NCBI GenBank assembly: GCA_027035825.1
Contig: JALVTX010000294.1
Span: 1-16,039 of the forward strand
DNA from: Mariprofundaceae bacterium
GTDB lineage: Bacteria > Pseudomonadota > Zetaproteobacteria > Mariprofundales > Mariprofundaceae
DNA: 16,039 bases
Direction: 5' to 3'
Below the pieces are notes generated by a model that did not search any database, was not told where the DNA came from, and worked only from the letters and a program-made list of their open reading frames with translations. Positions 1 through 7,052 of the stretch are shown here, piece by piece. The translations under genes were made by a program, and so were the position numbers. Position 1 is the first letter of the stretch. Each line of letters starts with the position of its first letter.

Positions 1-988
1 TGTCCAGCGCCTCGGGATGCGCCCGGTAATGCGCCCGCACCGCCTTCGCCAGCCGCCGCTTGGCGTCGGCATCCACGGTGCAGACATCCGCATCCGGCAG
101 CGCCGCCAGCAGGGACTCCAGCAGCGCATCCTGCGGCGGCAGCATCCGGTCCAGCCACGAAGCCAGCAGGGTACGATCCACGCGCGGCGGCAGCGAGCCC
201 AGAATGCCGATGTCGTTCTGGTCATGCACGAGCAGCCCTGTCGTAGTGCCGCGATCCAGCGTCAGCACCTGGAAGAAGTAGAGCGTGTGGTAGGCCAGCT
301 GCGCCGCCTCGTCCGCCGCCGTGGCCGTCGGCGCGCGCCGGAGCGATGCATCCAGGATGTCCACGTAGGTGTCGATGGCCGTCTCGCCCACGCGCCGGGC
401 GAGCGCCGCATCGGCCTCCGGGTCGTCCGTGTGATGGCCTTCCAGGTAGAAGTGCGCCACGCCGCGATGCCGGCCCAGCGCCGGAATGTAGAAGTAGCGG
501 TCGCCCTGCTCGCGGGCGCGCTCGAACCACGCGGCCGCGGCGCGGCGAAGCTCGGCCATGAAGCGGGCCGTGGCCGGCGGATGCTCGATGGCCGGGTTGA
601 GGTCGGCCATGATGCGCCAGTAGCCGGCGCCGGATTTCGGCTCTGTCCAGCTGATGTGGATGTGCACCGAGGGCGCGCGGGGATGCGCCGGGTGCATGAT
701 GGTGGAGAGCGCGTTGGCCGAGCCCAGGCGGCGGGCGGGTTCGTCGTCGTAGTGAACCTGCGAGACGTTGATGGAGCCGCGCCCGAGCATCGGGCCGTCG
801 GCCGTTTCCAGCCGCAGGCCGCCTCCGTGGCGGCCGCCGTCGCGCAGCCATTCCACGGGCGCGAAGCTCTGCGCCATGTCCAGCTCGCTGGCAAGGCGCT
901 CCAGCCTTTGGGCGAAGCGTTGCTGGAGGGATTGAACCATGTCGAAGGCGCGTGCGGCCGTGGGGGATGAAGCGGGAATGCGTGTCAT
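1..988 (-). CDS. Divergent coproporphyrinogen III oxidase (HemF-like) protein, 3' end cut by window edge
   Basis: The frame runs from ATG at 988 to the window edge without a stop, giving about 329 visible residues. Landmarks resemble the oxygen-dependent coproporphyrinogen oxidase fold. There is a Gly-rich GGGLRLE stretch (about 55-61), then INVSQVHYDDEP (73-84), then HPAHPRAPSVHIHISW (99-114), matching the HemF 'HP.NP..P..H.N' segment. Further on come YFYIP...HRGVAHFYLEGH and LTLDRGTTTGLL...LGSLPPRV, which corresponds to HemF 'DRGT..GL.....ILMSLPP'. The HemF WWFGGG.DLTP segment is replaced by a YWRIMADLNP stretch, so it is a distant family member and may not make protoporphyrinogen. The Shine-Dalgarno AAGG overlaps the TAA stop of the upstream yjdF-like gene ten bases away, so it is the third gene of the thyA operon. 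Family assignment is moderately sure; substrate is unknown. Confidence 0.6.
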   Translation of the reverse strand, partial: MTRIPASSPTAARAFDMVQSLQQRFAQRLERLASELDMAQSFAPVEWLRDGGRHGGGLRLETADGPMLGRGSINVSQVHYDDEPARRLGSANALSTIMHPAHPRAPSVHIHISWTEPKSGAGYWRIMADLNPAIEHPPATARFMAELRRAAAAWFERAREQGDRYFYIPALGRHRGVAHFYLEGHHTDDPEADAALARRVGETAIDTYVDILDASLRRAPTATAADEAAQLAYHTLYFFQVLTLDRGTTTGLLVHDQNDIGILGSLPPRVDRTLLASWLDRMLPPQDALLESLLAALPDADVCTVDADAKRRLAKAVRAHYRAHPEALD

Positions 989-998
989 GGGTTCTACC

Positions 999-1637
999 TT
1001 AGGGTCGGTGAATATATGGGGCAAGCTGGCGGTCGTGGATGCGCGCCAGCAGCAATTGTGAAACCATGGCCGAAACCAGCGCCAGGAACATGTCCCACTG
1101 CGTGTCCCAGGGATCGCCCTGGGTGGCCAGGAACGCTGTCGCCTTCTCGCCGCTGGCCAGGGCCACCCACCACTCGATGAGCTCGTAGAAGGCGCTGATG
1201 GCCAGGCACACGCAGGTAACCAAAAAAAATAGCATCCGGCCCGGCTTCAGGCAGGTGACGCGCAGCAGGATCTCGCGCGCGACGATGGCCGGAACGAAAC
1301 CCTGCGCCACGTGGCCGACGCGGTCGTAATCGTTGCGGGCGAGGTCGAAGGTGTCCCGCAGCCAGTTGAACAGCGGCATCTCGGCGTAGGTGTAGTGGCC
1401 GCCGATCATCAGGATGATGGCGTGAATCAGGATCAGGATGCAGGTCAGGTCGGTGAGCGGAAAGCGTCGCCAGGTGACCAGCACGACGACGAGGCCGACG
1501 ATGGCCGGGAAGACTTCCAGGAACCATGTCAGGCCGTCTTTCGGATGCCAGGCCGACCATGCCATCGCCGCGGCATAGATGGCCAGCAGCGTCCAGTGCA
1601 GCGGCCGCACGGCGGCCAGGGGAGCCGTGGCGGGCAT
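999..1637 (-). CDS. yjdF: YjdF-family (DUF2238) inner-membrane protein
   Basis: This 212-residue protein has several hydrophobic helices (roughly 14-30, 37-55, 62-80, 118-135, 143-165 and 190-206). Length and pattern match the E. coli YjdF/DUF2238 family (about 209 residues). Recognisable stretches are LIHAIILMIGGHYTYAEMPLFNW (in part), DRVGHVAQGF and SAFYELIEWWVAL, followed by GDPWDTQWDM, all typical of the family. The conserved His, Glu and Asp residues near the membrane hint at an enzymatic or metal role, but no function is established. The ATG lies one base after the TGA of thyA (TGA-C-ATG), implying translational coupling. The HemF-like gene follows ten bases downstream. Confidence 0.85.
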   Translation of the reverse strand: MPATAPLAAVRPLHWTLLAIYAAAMAWSAWHPKDGLTWFLEVFPAIVGLVVVLVTWRRFPLTDLTCILILIHAIILMIGGHYTYAEMPLFNWLRDTFDLARNDYDRVGHVAQGFVPAIVAREILLRVTCLKPGRMLFFLVTCVCLAISAFYELIEWWVALASGEKATAFLATQGDPWDTQWDMFLALVSAMVSQLLLARIHDRQLAPYIHRP

Positions 1638-1638
1638 G

Positions 1639-2472
1639 TCAGACGGCGATGGGCGCGCGGATGGCCGGATGGTGCTGGTAGTTCTCCAGCGTGAAGTCCT
1701 CGTAGCGGAAATCCAGGATGTCCCGCACCTCCGGGTTGAGCCGCATCGTTGGCAGCGGATACGGCTCGCGCTCCAGTTGCTCGTCCACCTGTTGCATGTG
1801 GTTCAGGTAGAGGTGGGCGTCGCCCAAGGTGTGGATGAACTCGCCCGGCGCCAGGCCGCAGACCTGCGCCGTCATCATCGTCAGCAGGGCGTAGGAGGCG
1901 ATGTTGAACGGCACCCCGAGGAAGATGTCGGCGCTGCGCTGGTAGAGCTGGCAGGACAGCCGCCCGCGGGCGACGTAGAACTGGAAGAAGGCGTGGCATG
2001 GCGCGAGCGCCATGCGGCCGGCGCGCACGTTGTCCTGCGGCGAGACGGACTCGTCCGGCAGGTCGGCGACGTTCCAGGCCGAGACGATGAGCCGGCGGGA
2101 ATGCGGCCGCGCGCGAATCTGCTCGATGACTTCGCGGATCTGGTCGATGTGGCGGCCGTCGGGCGCGGGCCACGAACGCCACTGGTAGCCGTAGATCGGC
2201 CCCAGTTCGCCGTCCTCGGTGGCCCATTCATCCCAGATGCTCACGCCGTGGTCGCGCAGGTAGCGGATGTTTGTCTCGCCCTTGAGGAACCACAGCAGTT
2301 CATGGATGACCGACTTGACGTGGATCTTCTTGGTGGTGACCAGCGGGAATCCCGCCGCAAGGTCGAAGCGCATCTGCCAGCCGAAGACCGAGCGCGTGCC
2401 GGTGCCGGTGCGATCGTCGCGGACGACGCCATGATCGCGCACGTGACGCATCAGCTCCAGATATGCCTGCAT
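1639..2472 (-). CDS. thyA: Thymidylate synthase
   Basis: Thymidylate synthase makes dTMP from dUMP with 5,10-methylene-tetrahydrofolate in the cytoplasm. The 277-residue protein shows the full family signature: DDRTGTGT (19-26), FPLVTTKK (42-49), ELLWFLKGETN (58-68) and WDEWA (80-84). The catalytic loop is ALAPCHAFFQFYV with nucleophile Cys159. After it come RSADIFLGVPFNIASYALL and HLYLNH. Compared with E. coli ThyA (264 residues, Cys146) it carries about 13 extra residues, all before the catalytic Cys, around DESVSPQDNVRAGR. The ATG is preceded by GGGGAGG five bases upstream. It heads a minus-strand operon with the yjdF-like and HemF-like genes and is divergent from the EF-hand gene. Confidence 0.97.
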   Translation of the reverse strand: MQAYLELMRHVRDHGVVRDDRTGTGTRSVFGWQMRFDLAAGFPLVTTKKIHVKSVIHELLWFLKGETNIRYLRDHGVSIWDEWATEDGELGPIYGYQWRSWPAPDGRHIDQIREVIEQIRARPHSRRLIVSAWNVADLPDESVSPQDNVRAGRMALAPCHAFFQFYVARGRLSCQLYQRSADIFLGVPFNIASYALLTMMTAQVCGLAPGEFIHTLGDAHLYLNHMQQVDEQLEREPYPLPTMRLNPEVRDILDFRYEDFTLENYQHHPAIRAPIAV

Positions 2473-2508
2473 GCCTGCCTCCCCTTCCGCCCGGCGGCGG
2501 GCGCGACG

Positions 2509-2537
2509 TTGCCGTTTTGGCCTCGCGTCCGTATGCT
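2509..2537 (+). promoter_or_regulatory. Putative sigma70-type promoter of the EF-hand gene
   Basis: A TTGCCG hexamer (2509-2514) and a TATGCT hexamer (2532-2537) are separated by 17 bases and lie about 50 bases upstream of the EF-hand ATG. Each differs from consensus at two positions. The site lies in the 117-bp divergent gap with thyA. Prediction by eye only. Confidence 0.45.
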
Positions 2538-2589
2538 GCCGGGGCGCGTCCGGCTTGGAAAGCCGCGCGGCCAGGCAAGGAGAGGAGCC

Positions 2590-2946
2590 ATGATTCGGAA
2601 GATGCTGTGGATGGCGGTGATGCTGGCGCTGGGAAGCGCGATGGCCCGCGCCGAGGGAGAGGCCGGGCTGCCGGCTGCTCCGGCGGAGAAGCCCGCGCCC
2701 GCGACGGCCGAAACGCCGGGCTCCGGCGAGCAGACGCCGACGGATCGCATCGTGGCCCGCTTCATGGCACTGGATGCGGACGCGTCCGGAGGCGTGTCGT
2801 TCGAGGAATACATGGCCATGGTGCAGAAGCGCGCCGAGGCGCGCTACCGGGCGATGGACGCGAACCAGGACGGCGAGGTGACAGACGAGGAATACCGCGC
2901 CTTCTGGAAGAGCCGCATGGCGAAGTGGTATCGCCTCAAGCGCTGA
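2590..2946 (+). CDS. Exported EF-hand calcium-binding protein
   Basis: This 118-residue protein starts at the ATG after AGGAGAGGAG. An N-terminal signal peptide (basic RK, then a hydrophobic run to about residue 19) ends in ARA, with likely cleavage before Glu22. A Pro/Ala-rich linker (27-50) follows. There are two complete 12-residue EF-hand loops. Loop 1 is at 62-73 with Asp62, Asp64, Ser66, Gly67 and Glu73. Loop 2 is at 90-101 with Asp90, Asn92, Asp94, Gly95 and Glu101. It is probably a periplasmic calcium-binding or sensor protein, but its partner is unknown. It is a stand-alone gene: divergent from thyA and convergent with the next minus-strand operon, 36 bases away. The open frame extends upstream, but that part is antisense to thyA and has no signal-peptide logic. 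Confidence 0.85.
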   Translation: MIRKMLWMAVMLALGSAMARAEGEAGLPAAPAEKPAPATAETPGSGEQTPTDRIVARFMALDADASGGVSFEEYMAMVQKRAEARYRAMDANQDGEVTDEEYRAFWKSRMAKWYRLKR

Positions 2947-2982
2947 TCGGGCGCTGGATGCTTGGGCTAGGGCCCGGCGCGT

Positions 2983-3915
2983 TCAGTGCCGCCCGTTGGT
3001 CGTCCCCCGTGAAATCCTGAACTGCATCACCAGCGTGCGCCGACCGATGCTGGCCCCGTGGGCGAGCAGGGCGTCGGCCACCACCCGCGCCGCCTCGCTC
3101 GTGGCCGCGAGGGCGATGGTTTCATCCAGCGGCACGATCAACTCCGTGTCGGCCTCGGCGATGGTGATGCGCTCGGTCTTCGCTTCCTCGTTCGGATTCA
3201 GGTTCAGGCGCATGCCGGCGCGCGCTTCGGGCGGCGTGCGCGGGGCATCGGTCGCGCCCAGGTCGGGCAGAATTTCGATGCGCCCGGCGGCGCTGGCCTG
3301 GCGACGGGCGCGCGCGAACCAGGGGTGAATCCGGACGCGGGCGTGGCGTTCGTCCACCAGCCGGGCGACGATATCGAAGCCGGCGGTGACAGGGATGAGC
3401 GAGAAATCGGGGCTGTCCGCCCAACCGTGGCGATGCATCAGCTCGCGTACCGGGGCCTGGATGGCGTGAATCGTGCCGGCCTCGATGCGGGCCGGGCGCC
3501 CGGCCGTGATGTGCAGCCGCAGGCGTCGCCGGTGGCGCGCGGTTTCGCGGCCGGCGGCCAGGTTCACGCGCGCCCAGCCGCCGGGCAGGCGGGCGGCCAC
3601 GGCCAGCCCCGCGCCTGATTCGTCGCTGAATTCGAGCACCTCGGCTTCGGCGACGAGTTGCGCCGCCGGCGCATCCAGACGGCGCAACAACTGCCGGGCC
3701 TGTCGGATGTGGGCTGCGTCGTCCTTGAGGATGAGCAGCTTCCGCGACGGCAGCGTGGTCACCACCCCCGCGCCGGAAAGTTGCGTGCGCGCGGCGCGGG
3801 CCGCTTCGTCCAGCGGCAGGTGGAACACCTCGATGGCGGCGGTTTCCGCCTGGGCGGCGCCGCCGGCCGCCGCCAGCCCGCCCAAGAGAACGAGCCAGTG
3901 CAAGGAGCGTTCCAT
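2983..3915 (-). CDS. Exported secretin-fragment (NolW-like) periplasmic protein
   Basis: This 310-residue protein has a signal peptide (hydrophobic LHWLVLLGGLAAAGGAAQA, cleavage near residue 23). Residues 28-82 read like the short N1-type domain of type II/III secretins: IEVFHLPLDEAA, then VVTTLPSRKLLILKDD, then IRQARQLLRRLD. The middle (about 130-215) resembles the secretin core start (ITAGRPARIEAGTIHAI) and the strand pair GFDIVARLVDERHARVRIHP. The remaining secretin barrel strands and lipoprotein Cys are absent. It may be a stand-alone secretin relative rather than a pore. A GTG at 3927 with GAGGA nine bases upstream, inside the end of fieF, is an alternative start; the ATG chosen here gives the shorter signal peptide. 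It is the last gene of the operon behind fieF. Confidence 0.55.
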   Translation of the reverse strand: MERSLHWLVLLGGLAAAGGAAQAETAAIEVFHLPLDEAARAARTQLSGAGVVTTLPSRKLLILKDDAAHIRQARQLLRRLDAPAAQLVAEAEVLEFSDESGAGLAVAARLPGGWARVNLAAGRETARHRRRLRLHITAGRPARIEAGTIHAIQAPVRELMHRHGWADSPDFSLIPVTAGFDIVARLVDERHARVRIHPWFARARRQASAAGRIEILPDLGATDAPRTPPEARAGMRLNLNPNEEAKTERITIAEADTELIVPLDETIALAATSEAARVVADALLAHGASIGRRTLVMQFRISRGTTNGRH

Positions 3916-3932
3916 CAAGCGTTCCACCGAGG

Positions 3933-4850
3933 TTATTCCTCGGCGAAGTCCGGCTTCGGTTCCATCAGGCTGGCCGGGTCTTCGTGGATGATGATTTCGG
4001 AGTCGGGATAGGCCTTGCGGATGCGCGCCTCGACGGCGTCGGAGATGGCGTGCGCCCGCATCAGCGTCAGGTCGTCGTCGAGCTCCAGGTGCAGCTGGAT
4101 GAAGGTGGTCGTGCCGGCGCGGCGGGTGCGCAGGTCGTGCATGCCGCGCACGTGCTTGTGTGACAGCACGATGTCGCGGATGCGCTGGCGCTCCTCGTCC
4201 GGCAGCTCGCGATCCATCAGGTGCTGGATGGACTCGTGCGCGATCTGCCAGGCATTGCGCAGGATGTAGAGGCCGATGAGCAGCGCGAACAGGCTGTCGA
4301 AGCCCGGCCAGCCATGGGCCGAGAGCAGCAGCGCCGCGATGACGCTGCCGTTGACCAGTACGTCCGTGGTGTAGTGCAGGCGGTCGGCCTTGATGGCGGT
4401 GGAGCCGGTGACGCTCACGACATGGCGCTGGATGGCCAGCAGGGCCAGGGTGGCGGCGATGGCGAAGGCCATCACGCCGATGCCGACGCCAATCACGCCC
4501 ACGGGCTGGGGATGCAGCAAACGGTTGATCGCCTCCAGCATCAAAAAGCCCGCCGAGCCGGCGATGAACGTGGCTTGGCCCAGCCCGGCCAGCGCCTCGG
4601 CCTTGCCGTGGCCGAACCGGTGCTCGCGGTCGGCCGGCTCCAGGGCATGGCGCACGGCCAGCAGGTTCACCAGCGAGGCGGCCGCGTCCAGCACCGAGTC
4701 CATCAGCGTGGCGAGGATGCTGACCGAGTCCGTCCATAGCCAGGCCGCCAGCTTGGCGACGATGAGCACGATGGCCGTGAGCATCGAGGCGCGGGTGGCC
4801 AGGCGCATCAGGCGCGCGTTGCGTTCCCTGTCGGCGCTTGCCTGGTTCAT
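3933..4850 (-). CDS. fieF: Cation diffusion facilitator, FieF/YiiP type
   Basis: This 305-residue inner-membrane proton/divalent-metal antiporter exports Zn2+ or Fe2+ from the cytoplasm. Alignment by eye to E. coli FieF is close throughout. Matching stretches include SILATLMDSVLDAAASLVN, DREHRFGHGKAEALAGL, KADRLHYTTDV, LPDEERQRIRDIV, the cytoplasmic domain HDLRTRRAGTTTFIQLHLE, and the C-terminal DSEIIIHEDP. The transport-site ligands are all present as DxxxD (Asp51, Asp55) and HxxxD (His159, Asp163), each six residues offset from E. coli. Six membrane helices precede the metal-binding cytoplasmic domain. It starts 25 bases after the patatin gene, and its last codons (GAGGAATAA) supply a Shine-Dalgarno for the next gene. 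Confidence 0.92.
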   Translation of the reverse strand: MNQASADRERNARLMRLATRASMLTAIVLIVAKLAAWLWTDSVSILATLMDSVLDAAASLVNLLAVRHALEPADREHRFGHGKAEALAGLGQATFIAGSAGFLMLEAINRLLHPQPVGVIGVGIGVMAFAIAATLALLAIQRHVVSVTGSTAIKADRLHYTTDVLVNGSVIAALLLSAHGWPGFDSLFALLIGLYILRNAWQIAHESIQHLMDRELPDEERQRIRDIVLSHKHVRGMHDLRTRRAGTTTFIQLHLELDDDLTLMRAHAISDAVEARIRKAYPDSEIIIHEDPASLMEPKPDFAEE

Positions 4851-4875
4851 GGCTTTGAGTATGGCCTCACGAGCG

Positions 4876-5829
4876 TCAGGAATAAAGCCGGCGGATGTCC
4901 GCCAGGTGCGATTCGGCCGCGCGCCGGCCGGCCGCGATGGCGTCCCGGGCGCGGTAGAACTCCAGCATGCCGATGTCGTGAATGTCCGGCTTGAGCAGGA
5001 GATCGGGCGGGGAGAGGCGCATGCGCAGCTTCATCAGCATGTCGGCGGTGATGAGCTGGGTCTGGTTCAGGATGGAGCTGATGCCGAGTTCGCGCTTGCG
5101 ACCGCCGTTGTTGGCGCCGTTCTCGCGTCGGGCTCGCATCAGGCCCTCGAACCAGGCGCGAATCTGCGGCGGCGCCTTGTCCAGCACCGGGTGGGTCAAG
5201 AGCTCGTTCAGGCGGCGCTCCCATTCCGGCAGTTCCTCCTCGCGGTGCTGGACGTGCTGGCGGACGCTGGGATGCGCCTGCACGGCCAGCACCGGGCCGC
5301 CGAAAAGCGAGCGCGCCACGTCGAACGGCACGGGATTGACCACGCCGCCGTCAATCAGCACGTGCCCGTTCTTGCGAAACGGCGTCAACAGGCCCGGCAG
5401 CGAGATGCTGGCGCGCACGGCGTCCAGCAGCTCGCCGCTCTGAATGACCACTTCCTCGCCGGTATTGAGGTCGGCCGCGACGGCGGCGAAGCCCAGCGGC
5501 AGATCCTCGATGCGCTTGCCGGCCAGCCAGGGCGACAGGTATTCGGTGATGCCCTTGCCGGTGGAAAGCCCCGCCTCGCCAAAGTCCGGCGTGAACAGGC
5601 GCATGGTGGAAATCCAGTCCATGCCGGAGGCCAGCTTCTCCATCTGGATGACCGGCGTGCCCGTGGCCAGGAAGGCGCCGATCTCGGCGCCGATGCTGGT
5701 GCCGACCACGGCGCGGACGGGAATGCGTTCGCGCTCCAGCACCTCCAGCACGCCGATGTGGGCGATGCCGCGCGCGCCGCCGCCGCCCAGCGCCAGCACC
5801 AGCCCGCGGGATGCGTTGGTGCGCGTCAT
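4876..5829 (-). CDS. rssA: Patatin-like phospholipase, RssA family
   Basis: This 317-residue protein belongs to the bacterial patatin-like esterases/phospholipases, which use a Ser-Asp dyad. The oxyanion loop GGGGARG is at 15-21, the nucleophile elbow GTSIG is at 43-47 with Ser45, and the DGG motif is at 160-162 with Asp160. SISLPGLLTPF (141-151) is also typical. No signal peptide is seen, so it is presumably cytoplasmic and membrane-facing. Length matches RssA (about 300) with a longer C-terminal region rich in Arg (about 225-250). Its ATG overlaps the TGA of the upstream methyltransferase-like gene (ATGA, 5826-5829), so the two are translationally coupled. The lipid substrate is unknown; the rssA name reflects family likeness only. 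Confidence 0.88.
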   Translation of the reverse strand: MTRTNASRGLVLALGGGGARGIAHIGVLEVLERERIPVRAVVGTSIGAEIGAFLATGTPVIQMEKLASGMDWISTMRLFTPDFGEAGLSTGKGITEYLSPWLAGKRIEDLPLGFAAVAADLNTGEEVVIQSGELLDAVRASISLPGLLTPFRKNGHVLIDGGVVNPVPFDVARSLFGGPVLAVQAHPSVRQHVQHREEELPEWERRLNELLTHPVLDKAPPQIRAWFEGLMRARRENGANNGGRKRELGISSILNQTQLITADMLMKLRMRLSPPDLLLKPDIHDIGMLEFYRARDAIAAGRRAAESHLADIRRLYS

Positions 5830-6404
5830 CCGCGCTTGCCTGCCAGCCGGGGAATGAAGGCCGGCACGCGCCGCTGGTAGTCGGCGTATTCGGGGTGCTC
5901 GGCCAGCATGCGCCGCTCCTCCAGCCGCGCGCCGAGGATGAAATAGGCGCTGACCACGCCAAGCAGGTGCAGGCTGTTCACCGTTTGCACCGGGCTGGCC
6001 GCCAGCGCCAGCATCACGCCGGTGTACATCGGATGGCGCATGTGGCGGTAGATGCCGCGCTCCACGAAATCGGTGTCCGGATGGGCATCGGGACGCAGGC
6101 CGAGGAAGGCCGGCACGTCAATAGCCTTCAGCGACAGCGCCACGATGCCCACGCCGATGGATTGAAGAACGATGAGCGCGGCCGCGCCCGCACCATGCAC
6201 ATGCCAGGCCGGCGCATTCGGCAGGCCGCGAACCCAGGTCAGCCACAGAAAGGTCAGGAAGACGGCCAGCACCGAATAGCCCAGCCGCCAGGCCTGCGGC
6301 GAGATGCCGCGCGCCGCGGCCCAGCGCTTGCAGGGACGGCTGGCCAGCCCGCTGTGCACGGCCGCGAAGGCCGCTCCGCTGCTCCAGATTTCCATGCCGC
6401 TCAT
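5826..6404 (-). CDS. Membrane methyltransferase-like protein, ICMT/PEMT/NnrU superfamily
   Basis: This 192-residue protein has about four to five membrane helices. The N-terminal AAFAAVHSGLASRPCKRW resembles the NnrU/MddA-type start. The C-terminal half carries the isoprenylcysteine/phospholipid methyltransferase signature: GIYRHMRHPMYTGVML, then LEERRMLAEHPEYADYQRRVPAFIP. In that superfamily the RHPxYxG and E-E...P-x-Y segments bind S-adenosylmethionine. The methyl acceptor cannot be read from the sequence; prokaryotic members act on lipids, thiols or unknown molecules. It is the first gene of the operon that continues into the patatin, fieF and secretin-fragment genes. An alternative ATG is three codons in, at 6395. 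No clear Shine-Dalgarno precedes either start. Confidence 0.75.
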   Translation of the reverse strand: MSGMEIWSSGAAFAAVHSGLASRPCKRWAAARGISPQAWRLGYSVLAVFLTFLWLTWVRGLPNAPAWHVHGAGAAALIVLQSIGVGIVALSLKAIDVPAFLGLRPDAHPDTDFVERGIYRHMRHPMYTGVMLALAASPVQTVNSLHLLGVVSAYFILGARLEERRMLAEHPEYADYQRRVPAFIPRLAGKRG

Positions 6405-6410
6405 TCCACA

Positions 6411-6438
6411 AGCATAGCCGCCCGGCCTTCCAGCGCAA
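6411..6438 (-). promoter_or_regulatory. Putative promoter of the methyltransferase-patatin-fieF operon
   Basis: On the minus strand TTGCGC (6438-6433) and TATGCT (6416-6411) are separated by 16 bases. Only six bases lie between TATGCT and the first ATG at 6404, so transcription could begin at or next to the start codon, giving a leaderless message. Prediction by eye. Confidence 0.45.
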
Positions 6439-6505
6439 TGCGGCCTGGGTGTGCCGCGCCGGGTCGCCCTTGCATCGGGCCGTATTCTCGCCGCATGATG
6501 CGGGC

Positions 6506-7048
6506 ATGCGATGGATGCCCTCTCCCCACTGTGACGAGCGCCCCACGGGCGTGGCGGTGGACTTGATCGTGCTGCACGCCATCAGCCTGCCGCCCGGCGA
6601 GTTCGAGCTGGATTGCGTGGCCGATCTCTTCTGCGGTCGCCTGGATTGCGGCCGGCATCCGGCGCTGGCGGAGCTGGAGGGTCTGCGCGTGTCGGCGCAT
6701 TTCGTGGTGGACAGGAATGGAGTTATAACGCAGTTCGTCCCCGTCGGGATGCGCGCTTGGCATGCCGGCGAGTCCGCGTGGGAGGGTCGCGCGCGCTGCA
6801 ATGATTTCGCCATCGGCATTGAAATGATTGGCGACGAACGGCGACCCTTCACCGATGCGCAATACCGCGAGTGCGCCCGCCTGTGCCGGGCGTTGATGCG
6901 GCGCTTTCCGGCCATCGGGCCGGGGCGCATCGTCGGGCACAGCGATGTCGCGCCCGGTCGCAAGTGGGATCCGGGGCGGCAGTGGGATTGGGCGCGGTTC
7001 CGGCGGTCGCTGGCGCGCATCCGGCGGGATGACGTGGAGGTGCGATGA
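6506..7048 (+). CDS. ampD: 1,6-anhydro-N-acetylmuramyl-L-alanine amidase AmpD
   Basis: AmpD is a cytoplasmic zinc amidase that cleaves the peptide from anhydro-muropeptides in peptidoglycan recycling and so controls AmpC-type beta-lactamase induction. The 180-residue product aligns by eye with E. coli AmpD (183 residues): PSPHCDERP, then LIVLHAISLPPGEF, RVSAHFVVDRNG, RAWHAGES, CNDFAIGIE, GHSDVAPGRKWDPG and DWARFR. The zinc ligands are His24, His145 and Asp155, with Glu106 and Lys153 as the expected catalytic residues. The start was chosen by family length. It has no good Shine-Dalgarno, and a TATTCT -10-like site at 6483-6488 would give only a short leader. The next gene starts four bases after its stop. 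Confidence 0.95.
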   Translation: MRWMPSPHCDERPTGVAVDLIVLHAISLPPGEFELDCVADLFCGRLDCGRHPALAELEGLRVSAHFVVDRNGVITQFVPVGMRAWHAGESAWEGRARCNDFAIGIEMIGDERRPFTDAQYRECARLCRALMRRFPAIGPGRIVGHSDVAPGRKWDPGRQWDWARFRRSLARIRRDDVEVR

Positions 7049-7052
7049 AATC

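Noticed and set aside
2947..2982. Possible terminator in the gap between the convergent EF-hand and secretin-fragment genes
   Set aside because: Only a 5-bp CGGGC/GCCCG pairing with a long loop and no T-run is visible on either strand.
3928..4737. Upstream extension of the secretin-fragment frame through the fieF gene
   Set aside because: The extension lies entirely over the well-conserved fieF frame and reads as Arg/Ala/Gly-rich sequence, while a signal peptide begins at 3915.
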